From Branchipolynoe longqiensis (taxonomy: Eukaryota; Annelida; Polychaeta; Phyllodocida; Polynoidae): a stretch of 64,000 nt of DNA. A program made the translations under genes and the position numbers. This document shows positions 51,491 to 62,511 of the stretch, one piece after another; positions within the stretch are counted from its first letter, which is position 1; each line of letters starts with the position of its first letter. The notes under the pieces are model-generated. The model ran no database searches and was not told the origin of the DNA. It saw nothing but the letters and a program-made list of their open reading frames with translations. The DNA lies in assembly GCA_030323885.1 (NCBI GenBank), contig CM059190.1, positions 84,002,709 to 84,066,708 of the forward strand, written 5' to 3'.

Positions 51491-52226
51491 TATATATCAT
51501 CTATAGCGTCTTTGACATACCAGGAATATGCACACTTATATACGCTGATGACATTTAATGAAAATTAAACTTTCACATATAGTGCTAATAAAACTAGCTA
51601 ATGACTGCATATTCAATGTGAGTGCACATAGACAAAGAAACCTTCGCTGACTTCTGACATGAAACCATAAGAACTTGTCCACAGACCATGCGCAGTCAGC
51701 TGCGTCCTATGACATAATGTTGTGCCACTGCCATCAGAGGGCATGTCGGAGGTGGAAATCCTTTATAAGACCCTTTTCCACAGAACATGCTGCACAGTGA
51801 ATTGCTTGCTACCCACACTGTTATTTCATCCACTGCCGTCAGAGGGCGGGTCGGTCGTGAGAATCGTCTATCAGCTGGCTACGTAAAGAACATGGTCTAT
51901 GGACGATCACACCAGATATCTCTGTCAGTATGCATGAATTGGTGTTAGCTTATCCCAGGGATAGGAGTTATCCCCGGGATAGCTATCGCGTGGATAGCGG
52001 TATGGTTCAAATGATATATGCATGAACGCGAAAACTGGCGGGGATAGCTATCAATGCAGCTATTTTTTAGATTTGGGAATTACCTCTAACTCATATATAA
52101 CAGAATCTGATATTAGCAGTAAATATCATGTTCCTAAATAACAGAATTTGAAAATAGCAGTGAATAGTCGATTTGTGCTTTTTGTTGGGTCGTTTTCATT
52201 TGATTAATGCCCGTTTTCATTGGATT
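51491..52226. other. Mixed interval with two inverted 96-bp-family units and a MITE-like patch
   Basis: At 51715-51870, minus-strand copies of the CACTGCCGTCAGAGGGC unit occur twice. At 51930-52050, GTATGCATGAATTGGTGTTA and ATCCCCGGGATAGCTATC-type palindromic words suggest a relative of MITE M. No gene. Confidence 0.55.
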
Positions 52227-52720
52227 AATGTGTCCATGTGGGTCAAAGGCAAGATCTATCATGCAATTGTGCTATCCACCCTACTATACGGAGCCGAGGC
52301 CTGGACAGTGTACGGACAGGTGAAAAAGCTGCATGCCTTCATGATGCGACATCTGAGTTCAATCATAAGGCTAACCTGGAAGGACAAAGTGACAAATAAG
52401 GAAATACTCGAACGGACGGGGCTGCCCTCTCTGGAAGATCTTCTGATCAAAAAGAATCTCCGGTGGACTGGACACCTAATGATGATGTCATCAGACAGGC
52501 TACCAAAGCAGATCCTCTATTCTCAACTGTCTTCTGGTTACAGAAAGAGAGGGTGCCCTCGTCTCCGGTTCAAGGATACCATCAAGAGAAACCTGAAGCT
52601 GAGAGACATTAAGACCGACTCATGGACATCACTCTCAGAGCAGAGAGCTAAATGGAGAGCGGCAGTCAAGTAATGAAAGCAGTCTTTGTCGCATCCCGAC
52701 TGACAGCATGATGATGATGA
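52227..52720 (+). pseudogene. Non-LTR retrotransposon RT C-terminal fragment
   Basis: One frame encodes MWVKGKIYHAIVLSTLLYGAE at the start, then HLSSIIRLTWKDKVTN, GLPSLEDLL, LRWTGHLMMM and a C-terminus with GYRKRGCPRLRFKDTIKRNL. This matches the region after the RT domain in widespread invertebrate LINEs. The stop is at about 52671-52673, and the 3' end GCATCCCGACTGACAGCATG with ATG repeats follows to about 52720; the same end occurs near 35930. The catalytic RT part is missing (5' truncation), so it is not functional. Confidence 0.75.
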
Positions 52721-52753
52721 ATGCCTGCGACGTTGGCAGTGACTGCTGCACAC

Positions 52754-52833
52754 TAGATACAAGATTCACCCCACACCTAGAGTAGGTACGGCACCCAGTA
52801 CCCACAGTCCGTACGAGGTGAATCTTTTATCTA
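52754..52833. mobile_element. Short copy of inverted-repeat element L
   Basis: 80 bp with TAGATACAAGATTCACCCC and GAGGTGAATCTTTTATCTA as inverted ends. No 9-bp duplication was seen here, unlike 18334-18739. Confidence 0.7.
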
Positions 52834-52954
52834 CCATGCGCTTGTTGTTTTCAATTTTAGCACGCTCATAATTTATAAATAACAGAATTTGTTATTACCA
52901 GTGAATATTCACGCTCATAAATAACATAATTTGATATGAGCAGTATATGAAGAG

Positions 52955-53070
52955 TTCAGGTGCAAGACCCCATAAATGACAATCCAAAGGTTTAATTAAA
53001 ATAACATATTTTTAACTGACGGTAATTTTGATTCTCTCAAATTCCACATTTTTTAAACAAGAAAATCTAA
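52955..53070. mobile_element. Element J, partial copy 3
   Basis: GTTCAGGTGCAAGACCCCAT, CAATCCAAAGGTTTAATTAA and TTTTGATTCTCTCAAATTCC match the left half of 37455-37685. Confidence 0.5.
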
Positions 53071-53249
53071 TTCTTGCTCCAACTAATACTATTGTCTCGC
53101 ACGAGACGAGTATTCTATATCTATGATATTATGGTTAGATTTAATACTTTTAGACCGTTGCCATGACCAAGCAAGATTACCATGCAGAATTATGCTTTTA
53201 CTTATTATTGTGCGTATAGAATGGGGTTGTCTCCAGACTGGACCTATGA

Positions 53250-53412
53250 CAACTTTTTCGGCTTTAGGGTGCTTGCCCTGTGGAATGTCTTGCTGGAGAG
53301 TGTCGTAGCAGCAGAGTCGGTGAACTGCTTCAAGTCCCGACTGGATGCATACTGGTCAAGCATTGCGTATATCTTGCAGCCAGTGACATTTGCTACAATC
53401 CACCACATCTGA
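53250..53412 (+). pseudogene. Non-LTR retrotransposon extreme C-terminus
   Basis: A short frame reads GFRVLALWNVLLESVVAAES then VNCFKSRLDAYWS, matching the R..WN.LPE.VV.A.SVN.FK.RLD.HW ending of many LINE polyproteins. The rest of the element is absent. Confidence 0.65.
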
Positions 53413-54204
53413 GGAACTGTCTCGATTTCTATTAATTAAGAGCGGCTAACAGGTCCAATGCCTATTATAGCTGTATCCTATTGATCGATATTGATTGATT
53501 GATTAAGTAGAGTGTCCGATACACATTCAGGAGGTCGTGAGTTCGATCCTTTGTTCGTTCAATGGACAGAACACCAGAGACAATAGAGAGATAACAATAC
53601 ACCAGATACATGACAAAAGATAAGAAATAAATAACAAACCTCATTATACTAGTCATGCCTGAGCCTTAGTGAATTGTCTTGAGATTGCACCAGTATCTAA
53701 GTTCTAAATGTAGGATTAAAAAAAAATCAAAAGAAGCTCAGTGAATTGTCTTGAGATTGCACCAGTATCTAAGTTCTAAATGTAGGATTTTTTTTAAAAT
53801 CAAAAGAAGCTCGGTAACTGGATTTGGCTTAGAAACAATTTACTGTTCCACACATTAGAATTTCATATTCTTATGAAGTCATGCTATTTTAAAAAGCAGA
53901 AATGTCTACGTAGAATTGACGTTACATGTCCAAATTAGCTACTGGTGGAATCAATCATTGCTTCTTTGACCGAGTTTTCCCGTTTAGAAGTTAGAACAAA
54001 CATAGCAACTCACTGGCTTTGAGATTACTACATTAAGACTAATTAATGAATTGAGCCATTTTAAAATGATCCATTGAAAGTTCTCCTTTATTTAAACAGG
54101 TTGTCAGATTCGCAAAGTTTTGTTGGATACATAAATATATATATATATATACGTGTATCTATATGCATGCATATGTATAAATAATTATATATATATACAT
54201 ATAT
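53413..54204. other. Unassigned interval with a 75-bp tandem duplication
   Basis: CAGTATCTAAGTTCTAAATG lies in two adjacent units (about 53670-53738 and 53739-53813); the sequence resembles part of MITE family H. A TA-rich patch lies at 54130-54200. Confidence 0.5.
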
Positions 54205-54830
54205 TGATCATTCTCTGAAACTGGGGACTAAGGTGCAACATGGAAACCAAAAGTGAAAACCTACCAAATAATAGCAAAAACCATTAAAAAAAAATTAAGC
54301 AGAACTCCTATTCTTAGGAAGGTTTATATGTTGCGTATATGTCAGAGTTGGGAAAAAAAAAACACAAAAAAACAATTTCACTTTTTTATTGTGTTTATAT
54401 ACAAATTGACCAATATATTAATATCACTCGTGTAACGTGGACATCAAGCACACATCCTGAATACTATTTTAACATACATAACAAATTCAAGCAAGATTTT
54501 ATTGATTATACTTAAGCAAAAAAGTCTGTCTTACATTTACAAGGAAAAATGTGTTTTTTTAAAGAGAAAAATAGTTCGGGTAAATGCATGGCATTGATTT
54601 TCAAATTTTCGGATTTTCACTTTAGCACAAAATCATCCAAACATACTTTCGATATGGTTGTTGGGATAGATTAAACAAATGTAGTATTGCAACAATAATT
54701 ATTGTATCGGATCAATAGTTATTTCACTTGTTATTAAAACAAAAAACAAAGCGAAACTTGTTATCACCCTCGTAACAGGGAAACCAAAAATGTGGTGCCC
54801 AGTTTCAGCAAATGACCTATATATAGCTGC
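54205..54830. mobile_element. Inverted-repeat element K, copy 2
   Basis: TCATTCTCTGAAACTGGGGA at the left is mirrored by GTGGTGCCCAGTTTCAGCAA at the right; internal segments match 10513-11437 without its insert. Confidence 0.65.
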
Positions 54831-54837
54831 ACATAGA

Positions 54838-55712
54838 GTAACTCCTCTCTAACCGACCACTCAACAGACCGCCCACTCCCCTATATCGATCACTTTATTT
54901 AAGTCCCAACAATACCATTGTACGCATATTCTAACTACCTAATCCGACCACCTCCCTAAATGGACCACTTAATACCCCTGTCACACTACGATGTAACGAG
55001 CGAACGTGAGCCTAACATGGTCATTTTTCATCATTACGTTGATGTACGTTGGGTTATGCTATGATGACGTCAGAATGATGTTAGACTGATGTCGAGCTAC
55101 GTCACATTATGTCGTGTTACGTCAAGGTTACGTCAAAACTTTCGACGTACCTCGAACGTAAGGGTTTACGTTCACCGTACGTTCTGTAGACGTTCAGTGA
55201 ATGTCAATGACATTAAACGGACGTTAGTCAAACGCTGCTCACTACGTTTAACTACGTTCAACTACATTCCACTACGTTGACCCACATTAAACCGGGTGGA
55301 AATGTCCATGCGGCGTAATGGGATCAACAGGAGAACGTCAGGAGAACGTCAGGAGAACGTCAGGAGAACATCAGGAGAACGTATGTTCAACATATGTTCA
55401 ATGTTTCGCCACCGTGTCATGACGTATGTAGCATCACGTAACGTTCTTCTGGCGATGGAATAACGTTCATAACATTCCGTGAGCGTAATGACGTTGTCCT
55501 CTCTCATTGAATGACGGTATCACTACGCTGTACCGACATTACGCTCTCGTCCACTACGCTGCATCCACGTTCAACTTGTGCCCAAATTTGCATACTATGC
55601 CGAGAAGTTCAACGTTTTTCATGTTCTCCCTACGCTGACATCGTCATGTCGTAGTGTGACAGCCCCATCAAGTCGGTCCCAAGGTCGGTCGATTCAGAGA
55701 GGTTTGACTGTA
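54838..55712. mobile_element. Pogo/Tigger-like MITE N interrupted by another MITE
   Basis: The two halves (54838-54972 and 55668-55712) match 38981-39158. The left half ends CCACTTAA and the right half resumes AAGTCGGTCCCAAGGTCGG. Confidence 0.78.
54973..55667. mobile_element. Inverted-repeat MITE nested in MITE N
   Basis: Ends TACCCCTGTCACACTACGAT and GTCGTAGTGTGACAGCCCCA are inverted. TAA at 54970-54972 and TCA at 55668-55670 fit a 3-bp TAA duplication with one later change, and the empty site in the other N copy reads CTTAAAG. The body is rich in ACGTTCA/ACGTCA words and has four to five AGGAGAACGTC units at 55329-55382. Confidence 0.83.
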
Positions 55713-56155
55713 TATAGATAGATATACACAATGAGGAGTCACGTGATGCTCTGGTTACACAAGTGCATGCAGTTTGCCGAGTTGGGTTGATGGTTGCCTG
55801 ACTGAAAGTTGCCTTGCCCTTGAGTCATACTCTAACGGAGAATGCTACATTGTGGATTTTGTTTGGTGGGGAAGGTGTAAGTACATTTTTAATAATTAAT
55901 TATCCGACTTGCACCTAACAGATAATACATGCTAAATGTTCGTCCTTGCAAACTGTGTTGCTTGACCAGACAACGTCGCAACAACATAGCTGTACATTAC
56001 AATATATAGTATATATATATATTACAATATATAGTTATATATATATATAATATATATAATATATATATATATTATACATATAGTTGTATGTGCACATTTG
56101 CATGTATATTTTCTATTTGCATATATACATATCTATAAATATATATATATAGGTG
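55713..56155. other. Unassigned, TA-rich towards the end
   Basis: No gene; TA-rich microsatellite from about 56000. Confidence 0.5.
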
Positions 56156-56745
56156 AATTTTGAGAGAGCGCCTCAATTTGAAACCAATGTTTTTCAGCGA
56201 GAGAGCTCCTCAGTTTGAAACCAATCATTTCCAGTGATGAGAATATAGATTTACATATATATATAGATAAATATATATATATACATTTTTGTATAAACAT
56301 ATATATATATATGTATATAAACACATATATACGTATACATATATATATATGTATATATGTGTTTATATACATATATATATGTTTATACAAAAATGTATAT
56401 ATATATATATGTATACAAAGTGGGCGCCCCTGTTTGAAAACAAAATTGTCCAGTGATGAGCAAATACAGATATATATGTGTATATATATATATATCTATG
56501 TATATCTATTTATCTATATATCTTTGTGCATAAATATATATATATGCATATATATCTATGTTTTTGTGTATATATACATAGAGAGCGCCTCCGTTTGAAA
56601 CCAATAATTTCCATTCCTATTCATATTTCTATCAATAAATATGTATGTATGTATATATATATATATATATATTTACGCGTATATATATATATTGAGAGAG
56701 TGCTTTGACTTGAAACCAATAATTCTCACTGATCCACATATGCAT
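56156..56745 (+). repeat. Spaced repeats: GTTTGAAACCAAT motif in TA-rich spacers
   Basis: A conserved motif near GAGAGCGCCTCNGTTTGAAA then CCAATNATTTCCAGTGATGA occurs at about 56161, 56201, 56420, 56580 and 56693, separated by long TATATATG-type spacers. The first two are adjacent. No reading frame; the ORFs are TA artefacts. Confidence 0.75.
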
Positions 56746-56932
56746 AGATATAAATATGTGTATATATAACTTATTACATGCATGAGTGAATGCGCATCTT
56801 CACGTCCCATAACTTAGTCATGCTCTAAGAGACCCCATTACAGGTTCCATCCATATCCGGTGTGATCACCAAAAGGTGTCTTCTAACAGGTACACGCCAC
56901 ATCCGTTACAGCCATTTAAAGGATTCTGTGCC
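56746..56932. other. Unassigned interval
   Basis: No gene; contains CATATCCGGTGTGATCACC-like words related to the duplication that follows. Confidence 0.35.
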
Positions 56933-57150
56933 CGCTTCCCCCTGGAGTACATACCACGCACTTCCGGTTTGCTCGAATACCAGCGGACATTGCACAATCC
57001 ACATCCGGATCCGTAAGATCAGGGATACCTGTGTCTGCTTCCCCCTGGAGTAGATTTACACACCGCGCACTTCCGGTTCGCTCAAAAACCAGTGGACATT
57101 GCGCAATCCACATCCGGTTCCTCAAGGTCACGGACACCTCCTGGTGCCAT
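56933..57150 (+). repeat. Tandem duplication of about 105 bp
   Basis: CTTCCCCCTGGAGTA...GCGCACTTCCGGTT...CAATCCACATCCGG occurs at 56935-57030 and 57037-57150 with modest divergence. Confidence 0.82.
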
Positions 57151-57566
57151 CCGGATAGATCCGGTTTCCAGGACTATGCACACACACAGTCGTCCGTCTG
57201 TACCCGTCTTCTTGCAGACGCCGTCCTGGTATGACCTCAGATGTTGTTAGGACGAAAAGCCCCAATAAACAACTCAGACAGCAGGCGGGGGGCGGTGGGG
57301 GGGGGGGGGGGGGGGAGTCCTTCGTGTACCATTCACATTGTCGGTTCTCCAATGCGAGGTGGCGCCATCTTGTGGCACAGAACTGTTAGCACTGGGCATG
57401 TCTTGAGGCAGGTTAGGTTCATTTATTCATATATATGTATATATGTATATATATCATATATCTATAATATAGATTTTATATATCTATATATATATCTATA
57501 TATATATATTTAGATATACATACATATATTTACATATATATCTGTATATATAGCTATATCTATATC
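57151..57566. other. Mixed interval: SINE A tail fragment, poly-G run, TA tract
   Basis: GTCCTGGTATGACCTCAGAT (57224-57243) followed by an A-rich end is a SINE A tail. A G-run lies at about 57287-57315 and TA-rich DNA at 57425-57560. Confidence 0.6.
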
Positions 57567-57849
57567 CAAGGTCCGTACTGGCCTGAAGCCTGGAGAGTCT
57601 TGAAAAATCATGAACTTCATTTGCCCATTTAAAGGCCTTGAAACCTATTTTTGGTAATTAGTCTTGAAAAGTCTTGAATTCCATTAAACTTGTCCCCATT
57701 GATCTAAATTAGTCGGAAATTACCATTCGCCATCATTGTTCTTTTCTTGAAATCCAAATGAAAATAGTCTTGAATTCTTATCAAAAACAGCCTTGAAAGG
57801 CCTTGAAAATAACCTTGAATTCAATATCTTCACATGTATACGGACCCTG
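57567..57849. mobile_element. hAT-like MITE
   Basis: Starts CAAGGTCCGTACTGG and ends GTATACGGACCCTG, giving inverted CA...TG ends of hAT type. The interior repeats CTTGAAAAGTCTTGAATTC words. It lies inside a TATATC microsatellite, so the target duplication cannot be read. Confidence 0.65.
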
Positions 57850-58047
57850 TATATCTATATCTATATATACATATATCTATATCTGCATATGTATCCAGGT
57901 GCTGTCTCTCAAGGTCTAGTGAGTAAAGCTTGGGTAGTACAATGTGTGTACCATAAGTTCCAGCCTGGGTGGCCAGCTGGGACTGACCAGTTGGACCTCA
58001 TACCTGCATGAAGAAAGACAATAATCAGCTAAGACAATTCACGCGGC

Positions 58048-58383
58048 ACAGAGCGATTGGTTGTTGCAGTTTTACATCCTGGCAACATCTAAAGTCATAT
58101 CAGAATGGGTATGGACTTCTGACAGTGCACACTCATGGTTACTTTATAGTGCTGCCCCACTGGGAAATCAGGTTGGCAGCACGATGACCAAATATCCCAC
58201 TAAATCACATTATCCTGACACTGAGCTAACTAGTCATTGCCGTATCCTATTAATGCCAAGTGCCAGGTTAGGAAGTGACAAGTATCAATTTTGTAAGTCA
58301 TTGGTTTGACTCGACCGGGAATTGAATACCCGATCTCCTACATGGGAGGTCTGCGCTCTACCGATTCGGCCACCACGACCGGT
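58048..58383 (-). mobile_element. SINE A, full length
   Basis: Minus strand: GGTGGCCGAATCGGTAGAGC, B-box-like GTATTCAATTCCCGG, body TTGATACTTGTCACTTCC, 3' end TGACTTTAGATGTTGCCAGG. Confidence 0.88.
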
Positions 58384-58424
58384 GCACAGAGCGATGCTTT
58401 CAAGGATCTGCCGTATGTTGTTTA

Positions 58425-58600
58425 GTTAACATAGTAAGCTTATCATTATAATCGACTTTACTTTAGTTTACACCACTTTTATTTTTATGCGTTGGTTAAC
58501 ATCGGAGATTTTTTAAGTGAAAACATATTCAATCATTTTCAGCATGCATATCGAAATATTGGCTTAAACAGTGACATGTTCTATTAAACTGACTTAGTGG
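58425..58600 (+). mobile_element. Degenerate part of MITE family H
   Basis: AGCTTATCATTATAATCGAC, ACATCGGAGATTTTTTAAGT and ACAGTGACATGTTCTATTAA follow family H order, but no intact ends are seen. Confidence 0.45.
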
Positions 58601-58619
58601 ACGTCCAAAGTTTTCAACA

Positions 58620-59214
58620 TGTTGATAGACAAAACGTACAACGGGGGAGAGGGGCATGTTCAGTACAACTTTCATCATTTAATAAAATAAATGTTGATAT
58701 TTAAAACATTCGGACAGGCATGAGTAAATACTGGAGAAGTTGGATAGGTGGGTGGAAGAGTTCATCCTGATGTCTTGGCTGCTGGAGAAGGAGTGCTGAT
58801 GCAGCAGCAGCGTAGCGGCAGGTTCTGGAGGGAGGCGGCAGGGGGCGCCTTGGTCGAGCGATGCCCAAGGTGAGAGTCTAATGGGAGGGTGAAGGAAGAG
58901 CAAGGGGGCGCTTCCCCCCCCCCCCCCCCTCGACCCCCACCCCCTCCCCTGCTGTGAATCTAACTCAATGCTGCGCATTGCACATCAGCACTACATCAGG
59001 TGCTTCAGGCCGTGTATCCATAGACTGTTCCCTTGTGGTGTGTTCCCTTGTTCCATGTTTGCTTTTGACCTTGTGCCATGCCACACATATAATAAATATA
59101 TTCATTCTCTAAGTTCCCAGCCAGTACATCACATGCGCCATGCGCAAGGTCATACGGTCGTTGGGTCAAACCTATGGGAACGGCCGGACACTAAGCAAAA
59201 CACAGGTTCATTGT
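58620..59214. other. GC-richer interval, possibly exonic or UTR on the minus strand
   Basis: 58680-58960 is GC-rich with CTG/CAG words and a C-run at 58914-58929, and one minus-strand frame is open for about 100 codons. I cannot identify splice sites or a domain. It lies downstream, in minus-strand sense, of the exon at 59457-59627, so it could belong to the same gene. Confidence 0.25.
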
Positions 59215-59410
59215 CTGTGCAGCACGTCACAAGGTCACAAGGTCATAAGGTCACAAGGTCACAAGATCACAGGGTCACAAGGTCACAAGGTCACACGGTC
59301 ACACGGTCACACGGTCACACGGTCACACGGTCACACAGTAACAAGGTCACAAGGTCACACGGTCACACGGTCACAAGGTCACAAGGTTACAAGGTCGCAC
59401 GGTCGCACGC
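59215..59410 (+). repeat. GGTCACAM octamer array
   Basis: About two dozen 8-bp units (AAGGTCAC, ACGGTCAC). It lies 41 bp beyond the donor of the minus-strand exon, so it is intronic. ORFs here are artefacts. Confidence 0.93.
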
Positions 59411-59456
59411 CACAAAGGAACAGTGTATGGATACGTGACTTTATAGTTATACTCAC

Positions 59457-59627
59457 AAAGGCGTGTCCGCTGTACAAGTCGTCCCTGTTGCCACCGCAGT
59501 CCGACTCGCTGCCGCCCTCGTCGGCCGACGACCCGCCGTCGCCGGGGTGCGGGACAGTGAGGGTGTTGCGCTCCGACAGCGGCGACAAGCGGGCCGGCCC
59601 GCGCTGCACCGACCGCCGGGCGGCGCC
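59457..59627 (-). CDS. Internal exon of an unidentified host gene
   Basis: On the minus strand an acceptor (TGTGTGCGTGCCTTGCAG) precedes, and a consensus donor (GTGAGTATAAC) follows, a 171-bp segment of exactly 57 codons in phase 0-0. It begins GAARRSVQRGPARLS and ends GGNRDDLYSGHAF. Almost all third positions are G or C, unlike the surroundings. The encoded stretch is low-complexity, with a Ser/Gly/Asp/Glu-rich part (DGGSSADEGGSESD), so it is probably a disordered linker. No family was recognised. Its phase-0 end does not fit the start phase of the exon at 16300-16466 directly, so other exons would have to lie between if they belong to one gene. Confidence 0.68.
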
Positions 59628-59714
59628 CTGCAAGGCACGCACACAGACGCAGCGTCACTCACGGGAAGTCATGTGGGCACCGGGTCACGTGACCCTGTCC
59701 CGCATAGCACGGCG

Positions 59715-59907
59715 CCAGTTACACTTAGATAGTTACACTTACACTGGAAGTCTAACCATTGTTACACTTAAACTGTAACTTGTAAGTGTAACTGTGGTAA
59801 CATTCACATTGTAATTGTAACTGTGGTTACATTTATACTGTAAGTCTAACCATTGTTACACTTACACTGTAACTTGTAAGTGTAACTGTGGTTACATGCA
59901 CATTCTA
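59715..59907 (+). repeat. 65-bp satellite, left part
   Basis: GTAACTTGTAAGTGTAACTG-type units, cut off by the MITE at 59908. Confidence 0.88.
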
Positions 59908-60535
59908 AAGCTGTGTTCACACGGGCGATTTAATCCGCCTTATATAAATCGCCTTGCCTAGTTCGCCTCACATTTGCCGTGTGAATGCGATGCTGAGGCG
60001 GATTAGGGCTGATTCGATTCATATAAATCGCTTTTTATAAACCACCTAAGCAGGTGGTTTATATGAAGCGAATTTTATGAATCGACTTAGATCGCCCGTG
60101 TGAACGCAACCGACTTACTTCAGGCGGATTAAGGATGTGACACGCATGCGCAGTCGAGACCTTAGTTTGTTGACTTTCCGGTCGATCAAAAGCGCATATT
60201 ATATAATTTGGTCTATGTACCTCCTAGAGGTGCACAGATACTTTTTTCATCATTTATTTGTAGGGTTTCACTGCCCAGGAGAAGTTTTGACCATTCCAAA
60301 CCAATACGATTCAGTCCATACATATCTAGGTCGAACCCACACTCTCTCGTGGTGACGTCGACTAACCGAAACTGGCACTGGTTAGTCTGGACTTGCTCAT
60401 GCGCAGATATCCACTTCCGCCTTAAACCAACTCAAAGCACTGCCTGTGTGAACGCGAAACACTTTCAAACTAAATCGATTCATATGATTCGCCTTGTCTA
60501 AATCGCTTCAAACTTTTCCCGTGTGAACACGGCTT
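59908..60535. mobile_element. GTTCACAC-type MITE inserted into the satellite
   Basis: AAGCTGTGTTCACACGGG and CCCGTGTGAACACGGCTT are inverted ends with one mismatch, with TA on both sides (59906-59907 and 60536-60537). The interior reiterates AAATCGCCT/GAAGCGAATT words. Satellite sequence resumes immediately after. Confidence 0.85.
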
Positions 60536-61860
60536 TAGTGTAACTGTGGTTACATTTACAGTGAGAGTGTAACTGTGATTACACTTACATTGTAAGTGTA
60601 ACTGTGGTTACATTTACACTGTAAGTCTAACCATTGTTACACTTAGACTGTAACTTGTAAGTGTAACTGTGGTTACATTTACACTGTAAGTCTAACCATT
60701 GTTACACTTACACTGTAACTTGTAAGTGTAACTGTGGTTACATTTACACTGTAAGTCTAACCAGTGTTCCACTTACACTGTAACTTGTAAGTGTAACTGT
60801 GGTTACATGTACACTGTAAGTCTAACCAGTGTTACACTTGCACTGTAACTTGTAAGTGTAACTGTGGTTACATTTACACTGTAAGTCTAACCAGTGTTAC
60901 ACTTACACTGTAACTTGTAAGTGTAAATGTGGTAACATTAACATTGTAAGTGTACATGTGGTTACATTTATACTGTAAGTCTAACCATTGTTACACTTAC
61001 ACTGTAACTTGTAAGTGTAAACGTGGTAACATTCACATTGTAAGTGTAACTGTGGTTACATTGACACTGTAAGTCTAACCATTGTTACACTTACACTGTA
61101 ACTTGTAAGTGTAAATGTGGTAACATTAACATTGTAAGTGTAACTGTGGTTACATTTACACTGTAAGTCTAACCATTGTTACACTTACACTGTAACTTGT
61201 AAGTGTAAATGTGGTAACATTCACATCGTAAGTGTAACTGTGGTTACATTTACAATTACAGTGTAGGTGTAACTGTGATTACACTTACATTGTAAGTGTT
61301 ACATTTACACTAAGTCTAACCATTGTTACACTTACATTGTAAGTTTAACCACAGTTACACTTACTGTAACTTGTAAGTGTAACTGTGGTTACATTTACAC
61401 TGTAAGTCTAACCATTGTTACACTTACACTGTAACTTGTAAGTGTAACTGTGGTAACATTAACATTGTAAGTGTAACTGTGGTTACATTTACACTGTAAG
61501 TCTAACCATTGTTACACTTACACTGTAACTTGTAAGTGTAAATGTGGTAACATTCACATTGTAAGTGTAACTGTGGTTACATTTACACTGTAAGTCTAAC
61601 CATTGTTACACTTACACTGTAACTTAAGTGTAACTGTGGTAACATTCACATTGTAAATTTAACTGTAACTGTGGTTACATTTACAATTACAGTGTAGGTG
61701 TAACTGTGATTACACTTACATTGTAAGTGTTACATTTACACTAAGTCTAACCATTGTTACACTTACATTGTAAGTTTAACCACAGTTACACTTACTGTAA
61801 CTTGTAAGTGTAACTGTGGTTACATTTACATTTACAGTGTACCTGTGGTTACACTTACTA
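60536..61860 (+). repeat. 65-bp satellite, main array
   Basis: TAACTTGTAAG recurs at 60651, 60716, 60781, 60846 and 60911, exactly 65 bases apart, and continues with variants to about 61860. Each unit is internally palindromic (GTAAGTGTAACTGTGGTTAC against complementary TTACACTTACA). Confidence 0.93.
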
Positions 61861-62511
61861 GATACTGTAAAGGTAACTGACGTAGGTGTTCCTGTAAGTT
61901 ACAGGCAGGTGCAGAACAAGTAAGCAGTGGTCGACTGCCGTTAAATATCGGTACAAGGCCAAACAGAATGAGAATAATTGTTTGTTTGGCCTAGCAGGGA
62001 AGGATGTGATCACAATGCTGCTCTTGCGGCGTTTATAGTACACACTGAGCCACACATGATGTTTACATTTATTATTTTATAACATTGATTATTAATTTGA
62101 TTGAATTAAAACTGAGAAGTACAGCATAAACACCATAGATTACCAGTGACTTATTTCAGGGGAGGCGAGGAGTCGATAATAATTTAGCACATTTTTAATT
62201 ATCGCTGTGACACATGTTTTTTTCCCTCATCTTATTGATAAAGAGCTGGCTGAAATATTAGTGGTAGTGTACATGCGATTGGTTAATGACCATTATTAGA
62301 CAGTGCATTCTTGTATAAATTAGAGATGTTATTGCCTACTATTTATCTATTTTTATTTTTTATTCCTAAGCAAATGTGTTTTGATTTTCCTTATTTCAAA
62401 CTATGGCTAAGTCTTCACCTTAGTAAATCCCTATGTTGTTGGAAGAAAAATAGAATATGGGGGGTGGGGGGGATGAAGGGTTGTTAGAAGGAAAACATTA
62501 AAGTGGTATTG
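61861..62511. other. Unassigned AT-rich interval
   Basis: No gene or named repeat; a G-run lies near 62460-62472. Confidence 0.4.

Noticed and set aside
56156..56745. CRISPR-like spaced repeats
   Set aside because: The genome is animal, spacers are simple TA microsatellite of uneven length, and no cas genes exist.
59140..59778. A 212-residue ORF with RSQGHKVT repeats
   Set aside because: It translates the GGTCACAM octamer array; the true coding signal nearby is the minus-strand exon at 59457-59627.
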